Assembly (NCBI RefSeq): GCF_019649055.1
Contig: NW_026570308.1
Span: forward strand, 558,001-622,000
Length of the DNA: 64,000 bases
Direction: 5' to 3'
From: Paramacrobiotus metropolitanus
Taxonomy: Eukaryota; Tardigrada; Eutardigrada; Parachela; Macrobiotidae
Positions 24,523 to 36,514 of the stretch are shown here, one piece after another. The notes beneath the pieces were generated by a model. It was not told where the DNA came from and did not search any database. It saw only the letters and a list, made by a program, of their open reading frames with translations. The first letter of the stretch is position 1. Each line of letters begins with the position of its first letter. The translations under genes were made by a program, and so were the position numbers.

Positions 24523-26629
24523 GACGCTCTCAGGAACTTCAGGTCACATCGGGAATGCAAAAATTTTTGAATGGGCAAAATTTACGGCGGACGTTTTTTT
24601 GGCCCCCGGACGGTTTGGTCGGTTTAACGACTAAAACGTCCGCCGGACGTCTTGGTCGTCCGGACATTTTGGTCGGTTACAGGTGTCGTCTCGATCCACA
24701 CGCTGGGCATATCTATATCCCGTAGACGCTGCAGCATCGCGCTCAACACCACGCGGAACAGATCGCGATGCACGTAATCAGGATGGATGTAGACGGCTAT
24801 TGCCCTATAGGGTAGGCTCCTATAGCACCGCACATCATCTACATACAGTACGCTATCGGTCGCGTACTGTCGCCATCAAACAGCGCCACACTGGGGAATT
24901 TCTTTCGCAGGAACAAATGCCGGTTAGCCTCAGTAAGCGGCTGTTTTGGCACAAGCGGCTCGGTCAACATATACCGCAAGTAGCCTGTCCACGCCTCCGG
25001 ATGCCCCCAGTGGCCATTGCTGATAATGTGCTCTACATGGTCGACGGACAGTTCACCCATACGGAGGTCGTAAGGACTCGCCAATCTAAATAATCGGAAC
25101 ATTTACCGTAGTCGTATAAAATGACAATTTAGGATTTTATTATCTTTGACGAATCGTAAAACTACTCTGTAATTGACCAGCCGAGCAAAAATTTCCTTGA
25201 TAAAGTTGTGCACATGTGTGCACAAGTACGTTGATCTCGGGATGAAACTGTTTTCAGTTTCACTCGATCAGAAAGCCCGCTTGTGCGGCATATCTAAAGC
25301 CTCACAAACGAATCTCGCATACGTACTCGTACCTCATGTATTCACACAGAATCATTTACTTGTACGAACTTCTAGCAATAATATATTAAGTATTTAATAC
25401 TGGGTGCGACAAAACGATGATAATATCATGTTCTAAAAACAAGCTATACTTTTAACGCGAATGCTACGTACAGCTACTTTGATTTTATCGAAGTGAAATA
25501 GCAGACAGATATCTTATCATTCTTATGCATTCCCATAGTACGATTATGATGAAAATCACGTTCGAGTACTGCATTAAAAATTGCCAGTCATAATACAATT
25601 AAGAAAAGTATGAAATCACTCCGTTCAACGTATGGTTAAATTTAAACTTCATTGTTATATTGTTAAAAAAAACCAAAACAGCAAGATAAACGCAAAAAGA
25701 ACTAGAAAAGGACAATAAACAGCGCAGTTGTTCTGAAATTTGTTATTATATTATCTGCTCTATGTTTAGCTTACGTCTGATCGATGTGGATGTTTTTCAG
25801 GTCCAAATGGAAACATTCTCCCTGGGAAAACTCGTTGGGCTCAATATAAGTAAATGTACCGCGACTTCCGTAACGGTCCATCAGTGCATTGGCCGTCAGC
25901 TTTTTCAGACCTGCTCCACAAAATTCAATGCAGAAAAATTCGTCAGCGAGTACACACAAAAACATTATAAAACACGACCGGATCTACTATATCGTATTGT
26001 ACATCGCCATCTACAAGTTAAGCACTTACTATCATTTTGAGAATTATGTATTTATGGGTAAACTTTTCAGCTGACATACCTGGAAAGATTATGTGCGTCT
26101 CCCAATTGAGAAACTCTGGCCGCTTGTCCATTAACTCTCGAAATTTTTTCAGTTCAGTGGTATAGATAAACACCAGTAAACAGTCGGCCATCCTCGGTAT
26201 ATACGGCGGTGCTTTCTTTCCCTGCCGGCGTTTGGGTTTGCAGATGCACACTCTGGGCTGTGGCAGTTGGTCGACAGCGATTTTCATACGGGGTCATGCA
26301 AATCGCCTCTGGACTCGATTCTCGACCATATGGTACATCTACCAGACAAAAAGCAACCGGACGTTATTGCATGTACATTGCGCAAAAGCATAACTGTTCC
26401 CTCTAACTCCGAAGTTCCAAGGAAGGCAATGTTAGCCGAACATACCGATCGGTTTTTTGTGCCCTGTAAGCTCGGCAGTAATACTTCCATAATATCAGAT
26501 CTTCCAAGTTGCACCATCTGTTCTTCAGTCATGCGAGCATATCGACGCCGCCGCTTCGGCACGACTGCTCCCTGACTAGTATTCTGTTCTGCAGCATGGG
26601 CCTCCATTTCTGCAATGCTACACAAATAC

Positions 26630-28440
26630 TCTACCGGATTTTGTCGATCAAGTTTTGTTTACTGGACTTGCAAGACGTTAAGTGCCGAAGTTTTTTTACA
26701 GTCACAAAATTACGAATAAAGGGCTACCGTACACATCACACAACCGAACGCTATTACGTATAATTATGAAGACCTCTAAGTCTACAATCCATAACCGCTG
26801 CACAGAAAGAAGGATACCATTGCCTGAATCAAGCATTCGTGCGGTACATACAGTACTTTACTTACAGAGTGTCGCAGTGATAACTTTAACCGTCTAACTC
26901 GAACCAACGTCTTTGTGTTGTTGCTAAGCCAACGGTATTGCTATTACGATGTAAAGGAAACTCGTGTCGATAACCGGTGTCATTACAGCGCCGTATAGCT
27001 CACGTCCGCATATTTTCACGCACCAGCAAGTTTAACAGCCAACTGGATATTTTTGCCGGTTGAATCATTCATTAAATTTGCAAACAAACGTTTTTTCTTG
27101 GTCTGTTTTATTACGAGTACTTGTTAGTAAAGTTGTTACTCGTATGAGCGCTATAAATGTTGGAATCTAATCAAGCTATTATCGAAAAGCGACCCGCATG
27201 CCTGGTCATCGAGGCGGCAGGAGTGGAAAAATTTGCTGTGCTCGAACAAGGCACAAGCAGTCTGGTACGAGCACCTCATCAGGTTCTGATATGTGATGCC
27301 TTGTTCCATCCAAGCAAATCACACCAGTCACGCGTCTGTAGCTGCCAGTACGATCAAACCAGTTACGATAAATGCCAAATCACGATAAATGCTAAAATGC
27401 CAGGACATATCATTATGCATGGGAGGGCTTGAGCAATGAGCAGTCTCTCTATAAGTTTGTTTTCTCACCAAACGCCCGTTCACGCGCTCCGGTCATTCAG
27501 AAAGAGGTGAAACCTTCAGTTTTAAAGTTTTGTGTGCTTATGAGTTTATATGAGAAATATCCAAACTGGCGGCTTTGACGCTCGAATATGCTACTCTCGA
27601 GTAGCTTTTTCTAAAGCAACATTTTTGAATATTTGGGCGTGGATACAAACGTGCAAAAGACACATCATCGTGATATGGACCAGTTATGAGCGCTTATCTT
27701 ATCTCGTGCGTTACTTAGCTTTTGCAGAATTCTCACAATTTACAGGATTTACTAAATTTGCGGTCTATTTTGAACCGGACTATTTTCAAATTCAGGTTCT
27801 TTGACTGTATTTTGCACGTTGGTAATTGTTAGGCTGTTATACACCTATATCTATATACAATACTGTTTATTTTTGTACTGTTAAATCTTTCGCGTAGCGT
27901 CGAGTCGGCGCGTTACATAACCCGGAACACTTCTTACTAAAACGAAGTATAGCAGGTCAAGGCCACGCAGCGTCGGTTGCTTGGCCATCCCTCAGTTACC
28001 TGCTATATAATCTCATTACACGTGCACGTTTGGGCTGAGTAAAGCGAGATTCTTTGAGCAAACTGGTCCATTTAAGCGTACACCGAATCCTTCGCCCCAA
28101 AGCAGTGTTAGCAACGTTGTACAATGCACGGTATACATTGTTAATTTGTTAACACTGTTCTACGGTGTGAGATTGGGAACGATTTCGGCACGAAGTACCA
28201 ATAGCTCAGGCTGCGCAATCTTGGTCGACGATTGAACGCAAGTTAAGTTGTCTGTAGTCCGAGCTGTCCAAAGCTGATTCTGCGATGCAGATGCAAGTTT
28301 GGATCGCTCTCGACCCGGCCGTATGCCCATGGACAGCCGCAGGTAGGCACTAGGCACCCATTAACTGTAAGCAGCCACATGCCATATACGCCCATGTTCG
28401 GCTTTCGTTGACTCTACGAAGTAAATTATTTTCGGATTAT
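26630..28440. other. intergenic, no gene seen
   Basis: Short open frames only (for example 27157-27432 and 27550-27804) with no domain or splice signals that I can support. Confidence 0.4.
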
Positions 28441-28441
28441 A

Positions 28442-28638
28442 TAGGGGGCAAAACTAAACGTGTTCCACGGTTCCCCTGTATTGCTGCCGTCACCCGGCTG
28501 GAGTTTTACGTTGTGGCTAAACATGGCGCTTATGTACCGCACCAGATTTAACCATATGTATTGCCGTAACGTCACACTCCAGGCGGGTGACGGCAGCAGT
28601 ACAGGGCCACCGTGGAACACGCTTAGTTTTGCCCCCTA
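28442..28638. mobile_element. 197 bp palindromic MITE with TA target duplication
   Basis: The two halves are inverted copies over about 65 bases each, starting TAGGGGGCAAAACTAAACGT in the left arm and with G for A at position 18 in the right arm. TA repeats flank both ends. The arms differ at only a few positions, so the element is fairly young or gene-converted. No coding capacity. Confidence 0.75.
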
Positions 28639-28639
28639 T

Positions 28640-29144
28640 ACAATATACACTGTATCTGAATGTACACATGGCAAGTACTGTGTGGCTATCTTGCCTAAAT
28701 CTATTCCAGAAAATGTGACGCGTACCTACTCTAGTATGCATATGTACGCTGCATAATTATACGGCCTAATACAGGAAACCTGAGCTTCGCAGCTCTGCAT
28801 ATCAAAATTACTTAATGCTTGCCGCGGATTAGGGATGTTGTGACAAATTAAAGATTTATTTTCGGCAGCTTGTCTTAACAAGTTAGCCACGATAAGAGAT
28901 TGTCGTGAGCTTACAGTTATAGCGCATGATCTGAGACTATCGAACAATAACCGTAGTAATTATGATGAAAATTAATCTATCTGAAACGCATAATAACAAG
29001 CTGCAGAGCGCGGTATCTTCCTTTATATCGTAATGCCATGCAGACTTATTGCATAGGTATCTAAGCTTTAACAAATCCGCCTTAAATCCATGAAATACGA
29101 TTTAGTCGGGCAGCTGGTAATTAGAAGCTTCTTGTAAATTCCCG
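28640..29144. other. intergenic, no gene seen
   Basis: Downstream flank of the minus-strand receptor 3 gene. No supported feature. Confidence 0.4.
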
Positions 29145-29145
29145 T

Positions 29146-30579
29146 TTAGCGGTAATAAGCACATTTAATCAACTGAACGGCTGCCGCCCTGAGATCAGGT
29201 AGTGCTAAAGTAAACAGTATCGGATCCAGTACCATCTGCACCAGATACATGGTGGTACCAAGTTGACCTAACCAGCCGATTTCAATATCCATGAACGTCC
29301 CAACCGTTCCATAGACCTTGGTAACTGTCCAGCAGATAAAGACGGAAATGGTCTGTACGGTCAGCACGGTGAAGCCGGTGGAATTCTCGCGGCCGGGTTT
29401 TTTAGTGGTAAGTTGTCCTTGTTCGGTTGATGCTGGGGTTTTATTGGAATGTTCCTCCGATGAAGGTATGGATTTCTGATTGTGCATTACGGAACGCATT
29501 TGCATCCGGCGCCGGTAATACAGAAACGGATAAGCAATTAAGATGGCGACGTATGGAAGGAGAAAGACAACAACTTGAATTACCTAAACAGTATAATCAA
29601 TGATTGGGTTTAGATATGCAAATAAAAGTTAAAATTGTAACTGTAAACGCCTCGTTGCAAGCCTGTAGTGCTTCCATGTACAATAAAAAGTGATAGTTAA
29701 AAGAAATCCCAGATCAGAACAGCTACTTCATGCCTAATTATAAGATTGCAAGTATCTCCGCCAAGAGTGCTTTTTGTTTGTATAAATAATTTACATTAAA
29801 GTCATGTATTGCCGGTTAATGTATGTATGAGCCGTGATGTGATAATACATCCTGGTTGTTTACGCATCCACTATAACATTAGCCACGGTGCAATTAATTT
29901 TTAATTTTTGAATGAAAATGCGGTGGTCAACATACTCACACATCCTTGTAACTTTTGCCGAAATACAGTGGGTGGTCTACGCGGATGCGCTACGTTAACG
30001 CTAGCGTTTACAATATATGCATACCTGGGAGTACACAAGCTGTTCATTGACATTAATAATGCACCAGCGATCCGAATCGAAATTCCCGTAATACAAGAAA
30101 TCCCGGATAAACAACGGCAACAGCCAAACGTGACAGTACAGCCACATCACAGCACAAATCCCCACCGCCACTTTCCGGTTATGGACATTCCGATAGGAAA
30201 TAGGCAGGACAATCGCCCAAATCCGGTTGGTCGTGATAAGGAAATGCGAGTGCAGGACAACGGCACTGGACACCCAATCACTGTAGATCAACACCAGACA
30301 CCACCGGCTCCAGGCGAACCAGTCGGTGCGCATTAATTCAATGGTCCGGAGTGGATTGGCCAGAGTCATGAGGATGTTGGCGGTGAGGAGATTGATGAGG
30401 TACATGGCGAAGGGAGTGCACAAGCGGGGACGGCATATGAAGAGGCTGAGGACCACACCGTTGGTGGCCAGGGTGGCGATGGTGAAGAGGGTCTGGATGG
30501 TCGCCGCACCGTTCCATGTACCATATGGATCGCGCGAAGAATTGGCGTAAATAATAGTAGAATTATTCATAAACACCAT
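29146..30579 (-). CDS. rhodopsin-like seven-helix receptor (receptor 3), two exons
   Basis: Exon 1 is 30579-30025 (185 codons, ending C-A-G then donor GTATGC) and exon 2 is 29583-29146 (acceptor TTTAG), joined in phase 0 to 330 residues. Exon 1 holds helices 1-4 and the second outer loop: two N-terminal sequons (N-N-S-T, N-S-S), L-A-T-N-G-V-V in helix 1, and the helix 3 end T-T-N-R-I-W-A-I-V-L-P. Exon 2 begins with helix 5 (V-I-Q-V-V-V-F-L-L-P-Y), then a polar third inner loop rich in Ser/Thr/Gln, helix 6 with I-C-W-T and helix 7 with L-D-P-I-L-F-T-L-A-L. The N-R-x-W-A-I and D-P-I-x-F signatures link it to receptor 2. The 441-base intron lies exactly before helix 5. The start could be the ATG four codons later. 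Ligand unknown. Confidence 0.85.
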
Positions 30580-30859
30580 TCTGACAGAAAATTAATGAGA
30601 CATAGCAAATGTCAGATAAAGACTTCTCAAGCGGTATTTGCGCTGCAGAAAAAGTAGATTGACACTTAAAAAAATCTACCCGGTAACCGATGTAATAAGA
30701 ATGAGAATGGCATAGAACTTAAAAAATACCAAAACCGTAATCAGTTATCATGTGGTGATTATTTAGTTATTTAACAGCATCTTTCTGATGCAAAATGTAG
30801 CTGAAAACAGCGTTAATTAAAAGATAAAGAATTGCCAGAAATTGAAAAGTATTTACAGC

Positions 30860-31050
30860 TTTTGCTAAAGACATCTATAAGCCATAACATTTTGACAAGC
30901 AAATTGATGGTAAAAAGATGCACAACGTTGAGCAGAATACCGTACACGCTGTTAAACACACTCGCGGGATTGATGAGAAGGATACCGATGATTATCCAGC
31001 AGACCGGAAGCGATATCAACAGTTTCCAACTGACTGCCGATAAGTCTCGA
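30860..31050 (-). pseudogene. possible receptor helix fragment (weak)
   Basis: On the minus strand a short open stretch reads S-W-K-L-L-I-S-L-P-V-C-W-I-I-I-G-I-L-L and then N-S-V-Y-G-I-L, which looks like the sixth helix region of a rhodopsin-type receptor. It is about 300 bases upstream of receptor 3 on the same strand. Nothing recognisable flanks it, so it could be a relic of a tandem receptor copy or chance hydrophobic sequence. Confidence 0.25.
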
Positions 31051-31129
31051 CGTCAGCTCCGGCCGGCATGCAGTCGTAATGACAGTTGGAAAAACCGCCT
31101 TGCTAATGAGTGCGTCGACAGATAGCGTG

Positions 31130-33000
31130 CCCGTCGGCCATAAAAATTATCTGTAACATTCCGCGTAAAAGTGCGGACTCCCAATAAACCCAGCATCCAC
31201 TTCAATCAATATCTGTATATACATACAGAATCTACGTTTTACGCCGGCTTTGCTTGCTGTAGCGCATTCCTCTGTACCAGGATATAACGCAACGCAGAGC
31301 TGTCGTTAATGCGCTCGGAGGCACAGTGCGTCGGCGAAACAATCCCAGCTCTATGCAGAATTTATTAAAGGCTTTTATTACTTCCCGCATTATGACGAGA
31401 TCAATGGATATGAATGCACTATTTGTCCGCATGTAATTGCATTATCCGCCGCCGCCAAATACGAGTCTAAGTACTGCAGACTGTTGTCTGCTGACTGAAA
31501 TTAACTGTGTACGCGTGGTATGCTTATCAATCACGTGCCGGTGCCCCTGTAAACCAGCACGTAGGCAATTTCAATCCGTTATTATAGTGCATTAACGGAA
31601 ATTATTACCTAGTACATGGTACCAAACTTGTGTGGTCAACTGGACACGCAAAGACACTACTTCAAGTACGCTTTTTTTGCGCTTTTTCAGTTTTTCATTT
31701 GTTTAAGGACGTAGGCAGATAGATGATTTCTATACATTGACGAGAAAAGCGTTCATGTGCGCAGCATCCGGTTGCAAAAATGAATATTACGCATGAACTA
31801 AGAGTGCCTCATTTTCCTTATAGTTTAAAACCATTTTCAAAAATTAAAAAAAACCTTTCAGTACCTTGGAACGGTGTAAAACGATGTTTGTATTGATCGA
31901 TCTGTGTTTAAGTGAATCTTTAAAGAAGGTCGTTCCACTGTACCATAATAATGACCCCTTTGGTGCATCTGCTTGCGTTTTAAACGTCAGGAATCTCGTC
32001 GCACCCATAACTTCCCAACCGGAAATGGCGCGATTCTCTCGCCCATGTATATAAATTATTTGGGCAAAGCATGCGAAAAAGTGTTTTGGGTTGCGGGAAA
32101 GCTACAACCTCCGAGCAGATTTACGAACCTCTTTTGTATCGTGCACTGATGCACAGTGCAGAGCAGGCTGCACTCCACGCGCTGCTAGGGCACTGTCACT
32201 CAACGAAACCAAGGTCATTATGCGATCATATTATGTTGTTGATCACCAAGGAACATCTTTTTGCCTATTTTAGATCAGCACAATGTGGCAACCGGATGTT
32301 GGGCATATTAAGGTTTTTTTATTCCAATGTATACAAATTATTTGGTTGAATATTGACATAAAACAATATTAAAAGTGCTCCGTAAAGCGTAAAAGCAAAA
32401 ATATTAGTCATTATTGGTTCCGCTCACTGGATCGGCATCAATAAAAGGGTGACGGCATCATCAATGAAAATGCAGTGTTCATACTTATTTAACAAATGTT
32501 GTGTATTTCAACCCAATGAGCAACACGCAAAGCACTGCATAATGCATATACATACTGTAATAGGACCGTGTATGCCGCGTGATGTACGCGGCGTGCACGT
32601 AGTAATATACGTAGAAGCAGTGTTAGCCTGTTAAGTTACAAATTTTATTGGACAATCAAGCATAGGTGCCACAAAGGTGCAACCGTGCCACTGATTCATG
32701 ACGATGTTTAAGGTACGGTTACCTGTTCAGAAAATTAGCAATATTAGGCCCTGAAGTGAGAATTTATACCGACGGACGTATTTTAACGTAAGAAGTTTGT
32801 CATCAGCGTTCGCGGTACTGAGGAGCGGTAAACCGGTTTAGCAACTTCGCCAGCAAATCATGATTCCTACACATGTACTTACTCGTACGAAAACATATTT
32901 TGGTCGGTGGCTGACGCATCACGCGACGCTATTGGCGAACAGAAGGAAATAAAAATATTAATGACATCACCTTACAACAGCAGCTTAGTCTCTACTCTGT
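31130..33000. other. intergenic, no gene seen
   Basis: Between divergently placed receptor 3 and membrane-protein copy A. Only short open frames. No RNA gene or repeat identified. Confidence 0.45.
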
Positions 33001-33012
33001 CCAAGAGGTCGC

Positions 33013-33040
33013 CACCGCTTTTCAGCCGTAGCGATCGGGA
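33013..33040 (+). promoter_or_regulatory. conserved upstream block, copy A
   Basis: CCGCTTTTCAGCCGTAGCGA then TCGG lies about 75 bases before the start codon of copy A. Nearly the same block precedes copies B and C at similar distance (38562-38588; 49287-49322). It may be a core promoter or 5' leader element; the function is inferred from conservation only. Confidence 0.45.
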
Positions 33041-33110
33041 AAGGTGGTATATAATAAAATTTATTCAGGCTTTTAGCAGTCACTTAAGTTCGAGAGAGTT
33101 TTCTGCTAAC

Positions 33111-36100
33111 ATGGGGATTAAAACGTTCCTAACTAAATGCTTGGACAAAGAAGTGTTTTTGTCTTATCCGGAAATCCTGACGGAAGCCATTTTGGTCCTG
33201 TGGTTCGCGTGCCAAGTTTGTTTGAAATTTGGACTGCGAGTTCTGCCTGAATGGCACACCAGTCGCACAGATCCTGACGCTTACAATTCGTTCGATTACC
33301 TGCTCGAGCTGTTTGGACATGTAAGTGTCGTTGCATTAAATACTTCATATAACAACTATATTTAAATTCTGACCTTTACCAAAAGACTCGTATCTATGAG
33401 CAGGCCCTAATCAGTCTCAGTTAAAAGTATATGAATACTATTAAAATTATGTGGGGTTCGATCAGCACCGTAGTTTTTGTGTGTGTTATTTTTAATTTTA
33501 CCGTATTCGCACACTTAGGTTGAATACGTACCTACTCGAGCAGCAGTGGTGATGGAATACCTAGTAGTGGTGGGGAAAATAATCGCACTGAATTGTTCGG
33601 CTGTAGTTCTGCATTAAGAAATACCTGTGTCTAATTCAGTTTAAAATAAATTTCTGATCTTCGGTTAATGTTAGTTACGTTTATACGGTATGACCAGACT
33701 TGTGAGTGTCTCCTGGGTTTATCTGCTCAATGAAATTAAACTAAACTTATACGTGCAAGTGAATTTATTTTGAGCAATCCTCTACCGCATTCAATTCTTC
33801 GAAGCTATAACATTTTACAGTTCACGCACGTTGGCGTTCTTTTACCGCATTTTTTTCGCTAAGTTTTATGGCTATTCAATGTCTTAAAAAATTGCAAAAA
33901 AGTGTTTAGGATTGGGCAAAAGCGATGTTTTTCGTGCAAGTATAGGAATTTGATAACATGTACAGGGTCAGTTTCTTTAACAGCTTGAATCTTGTTATTT
34001 ATTGAATAGAGTAAAGTTCGTTTTGCTTACATATATTTCATGTTATTCCTGAGCAAGCATTAATGCACACCAGTACTTAGCGCAAGAATGTACAACTAAG
34101 CCTTATGGCAACTTCCGGCACGCAAAAACTGCCAGTCGATGTGGTCTGGGGGCTTAAAGCGCTGCCTCAGCACGTCTGCAGTAAAAAGCAGATGAATACT
34201 TAAGTGTTTCCTGAAAACGTTTTTTCCACTTTTGCAGAAGGTTAACGCCTGCTTCTGGGATGACGTCATGTCGGGTTGGATGCCACCGCATCCGCTCACC
34301 GTTAACCATTCGGTTTCTGACAATCTGGATGTGACCCATCCACCTGCATCGAACATTACCCTCGGTTACGTAATTGCCCTTGTGACCGTCATCCTTACGG
34401 CCGTCTTAAGTGTTTCGTTGTTATTCCTGGTATTGGTCAACCGCCACCGGCCGAGCTCCGTGCTGAAGGACCATCTGCGGATATGCCATGAATGGGCCGA
34501 GTTTTTGCAAGACTACAGTCGTGTGCTCGGCAAAATTGGTCTGCAGGCTTGCATGACGAACCTGCTGTTTGCGGTGTCGGGTGCCGTCATCTTCGTTATT
34601 TGTTACGTGGGCTGGATTATCTACAGCGCAGTGCCGGTGGTGCTGGTGGCAGGATTGGCTGTTGCATTGCCAATTGCTGTATGTGGCCCAACTGCGGTGT
34701 TCCCTTGTTGTATCTTCTTTGCTAACATATCGACCGTGTATTGCGCCGGCAGAATTTGGGGATTGTGGATGAATCAGACCTGTTTTGCGCTGATTAAAAA
34801 AGGAATTAGGTAAAAGTTTTTGCCGGCTGATATCTGTAGTCGCTGATATGAGTGAACCGTACCAGTGAAAAAAGAATACTTCTATTGCTTTTCTAACTGT
34901 TTAGCAAGCTAAACAGGCAACCTAATTTCAACATTCTTGTAATTTCGGGACCAGAAATATTGTGGCTGCAAAATATCAATCTTTAATTCAACCTTTCAGG
35001 AAATTAAACACCGCAAACCATCCCGCGAAACTTTCATCGATCGCTCCGTTAGTTAAAAAGGCATTCGCGAGACCAGACGAGTATCAACGACAAAGATACT
35101 GGGAAAAAGTTGCTCGCAGTTTCTTGGCCTTTTGGCTTGGATGCGTTGCCGTGTACCACAACGTCTGGCCATTGTATGAGCGATTTCCCACCGTCGTTCA
35201 ATCGCGATACCGAGGCGCCAACTGGACATACTGGCATTTAGTCAATAGCACGGGAACTTGCTCCAAATATGGAACAGTACGCGCTCTTTTTTTGGCCAGT
35301 AATTTTGTACTAAGCGATATACAGGGAAGAGCAGGGCAACCCAAGTAAACCGATTCCGCCATTATAGCTACAGCCTCTGTATGTGTGCTTACGGGTATGA
35401 ATTATGTAGTCTCTTCTGACTATGACGTACAATTATGTAGCTGAAATTTAGATTCTGGGATGCCGAAGTTAAGACTTTTTACTCGTAGAAAAATTCTAGA
35501 CAGCAGTGTGTACTGATCTACCGCTAGAGGAAAAATAATTTTACGGATTTTTGCAGCACTTCGATCAAGAGACCGCGATGCTGTCATACTGGGTGGATCT
35601 CCAGTCTGAGGAACTGCTCGCATTTATTTACTACAACGTCTCCACTGCGGAGCTACTGTTCAGCTTCACCCCGCCCTTTTCACCGGCCGTCGGCTGGACG
35701 TTTATGGTGTGGTGTAGAGTGCTGTCTGGTGCTAGTGGCACACCACTAAACGTCTTGGAATCGACGGCAATAATCGTCATTGGCACCATCGACTTGGTCC
35801 TTCTTGGAGCGCTCGTATACCTCGTCATCCGGGCCTGCTATAATAAGTGGCGTCAGCATGTCGTTGCCCAACGAAAACTAAAAGCCACCGACAGGTCAAA
35901 GATTAACCATAACACGGGTAGTGCTGCGTGCATAACGTGGGGACTTTTCTATTCCAGAGATAATTCGTCGCAACCGTTAACTGTGAATCTTGCGGCCGCG
36001 GAAGCCGGTATACCGGGCAGTGCGCAATCCGCTCGCTTGCTTGTGCCGTCTAACAAGGCGATGGATAGTTTTACGCGATCCGATAATCCGCAAGAGCCCG

Positions 36101-36513
36101 TCATTGCCGATCACAAACTCCCGGAAGGGAAATCCGAACATGGTGCACGCGGGTCCATTGTATCTAAGGCCCTTAAGCCAGAAGGAGACAGGACAAGTTG
36201 CTTCTGTATTTGTGTGGTGATCGAAAACTTTTGGTTACTCGTACTGGTCGCTCACTGCTCGTCAATCTGCCTGGTGCTCCCGTTTTCCCTGGTGGGACTG
36301 TTCCTGCCAGAACGCCTGCAGCTGCCCGGTTTTCTGCTGCTGCTGACCATGTTCACTGTTTGGATGTACCACCTGCTGGTGAAATCAGCGTGGCACGCGT
36401 GTTGCTACATGCGATCCATTAAAACGGAGCACAAAGGCGGCTGCATTGGTGGTGTAAACAGCTTGGCGACGACCGAGTCCAAGCATCCACTGTTATCGCC
36501 CCCCATGGAATGA
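33111..36513 (+). CDS. five-exon multi-pass membrane protein, copy A (intact; family unknown)
   Basis: Exons 33111-33320, 34238-34809, 35000-35276, 35557-35894 and 35958-36513 join in frame to 650 residues. All junctions have GT/AG ends and fall at the same places in copies B and C. The ATG (M-G-I-K) is conserved in all copies, so the open frame upstream is ignored. Predicted membrane segments lie near 22-45, 112-137, 175-195, 197-218, 222-240, 297-319, 423-447, 559-582 and 589-609. Residues about 320-420 form a large polar loop with sequons N-W-T, N-S-T and N-V-S and conserved Cys and Trp, so it is probably extracellular. A long Ser/Pro-rich, probably cytoplasmic, segment (470-545) precedes the last two helices. 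I do not recognise the family. Copy A lacks the 62-codon internal duplication of exon 2. The last intron (63 bases) has no stop in frame, so retention would still give an open product. Confidence 0.8.
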
Positions 36514-36514
36514 A

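Larger units (their letters stand above)
21872..24682. mobile_element. foldback-like DNA element (2.8 kb) with long inverted, internally repetitive ends
   Basis: The two ends are inverted copies of each other over about 400 bases. Outermost is CTGTAACCGACCAAAACGTC, then a stretch of CGTCC/GGACG words, then about 50 bases ending in ATTTTTGCATTC, then an array of 31-base tandem repeats. The middle (about 22260-24340) has no recognisable transposase. Only small open frames are present, the longest a minus-strand one near 23563-23784. The architecture resembles Drosophila foldback elements, whose ends are also made of tandem repeats; no sequence relationship is claimed. The target duplication is unresolved: the flanks share only GT. 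It sits inside the last exon of the GLYAT-like gene. Confidence 0.8.
21728..26625 (-). pseudogene. glycine N-acyltransferase-like (GLYAT family) gene, last exon split by a transposon
   Basis: Exons read on the minus strand: N-terminal part within about 26625-26080 (start and first junction not resolved), 25910-25775, 25085-24683, then, after the 21872-24682 insertion, 21871-21728. Donor GTATGTC after 26080, acceptor GCAG before 25910, donor GTAAGC after 25775 and acceptor TTAG before 25085 keep one frame. By memory, GLYAT proteins have an N-W-K-Q-H segment in the N domain (here L-N-W-E-T-H), an F-K-L-S-S-M-D-V stretch (here L-R-M-G-E-L-S-V-D-H-V), a P-V-C-W-D segment (here R-P-I-A-Y-C), L-P-E-Y-R (here L-P-Y-R-A) and a closing W-N-x-W-x-x-x-P (here Y-R-N-Y-R-T-C-W). 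These enzymes conjugate acyl-CoA with glycine. With the insert in the last exon the gene is probably dead or C-terminally truncated. Confidence 0.65.

Noticed and set aside
27157-27432. 91-residue open frame
   Set aside because: No recognisable feature and no supporting signals.
32907-33110. In-frame upstream extension of copy A exon 1
   Set aside because: The M-G-I-K start is conserved in all three copies, while the upstream part is not conserved as protein and contains the shared non-coding block.
33111-36513. Identification of the membrane family as a dual-oxidase maturation factor or a seven-helix receptor
   Set aside because: Helix layout and motifs do not fit either; I found no shared signature beyond hydrophobicity and sequons.
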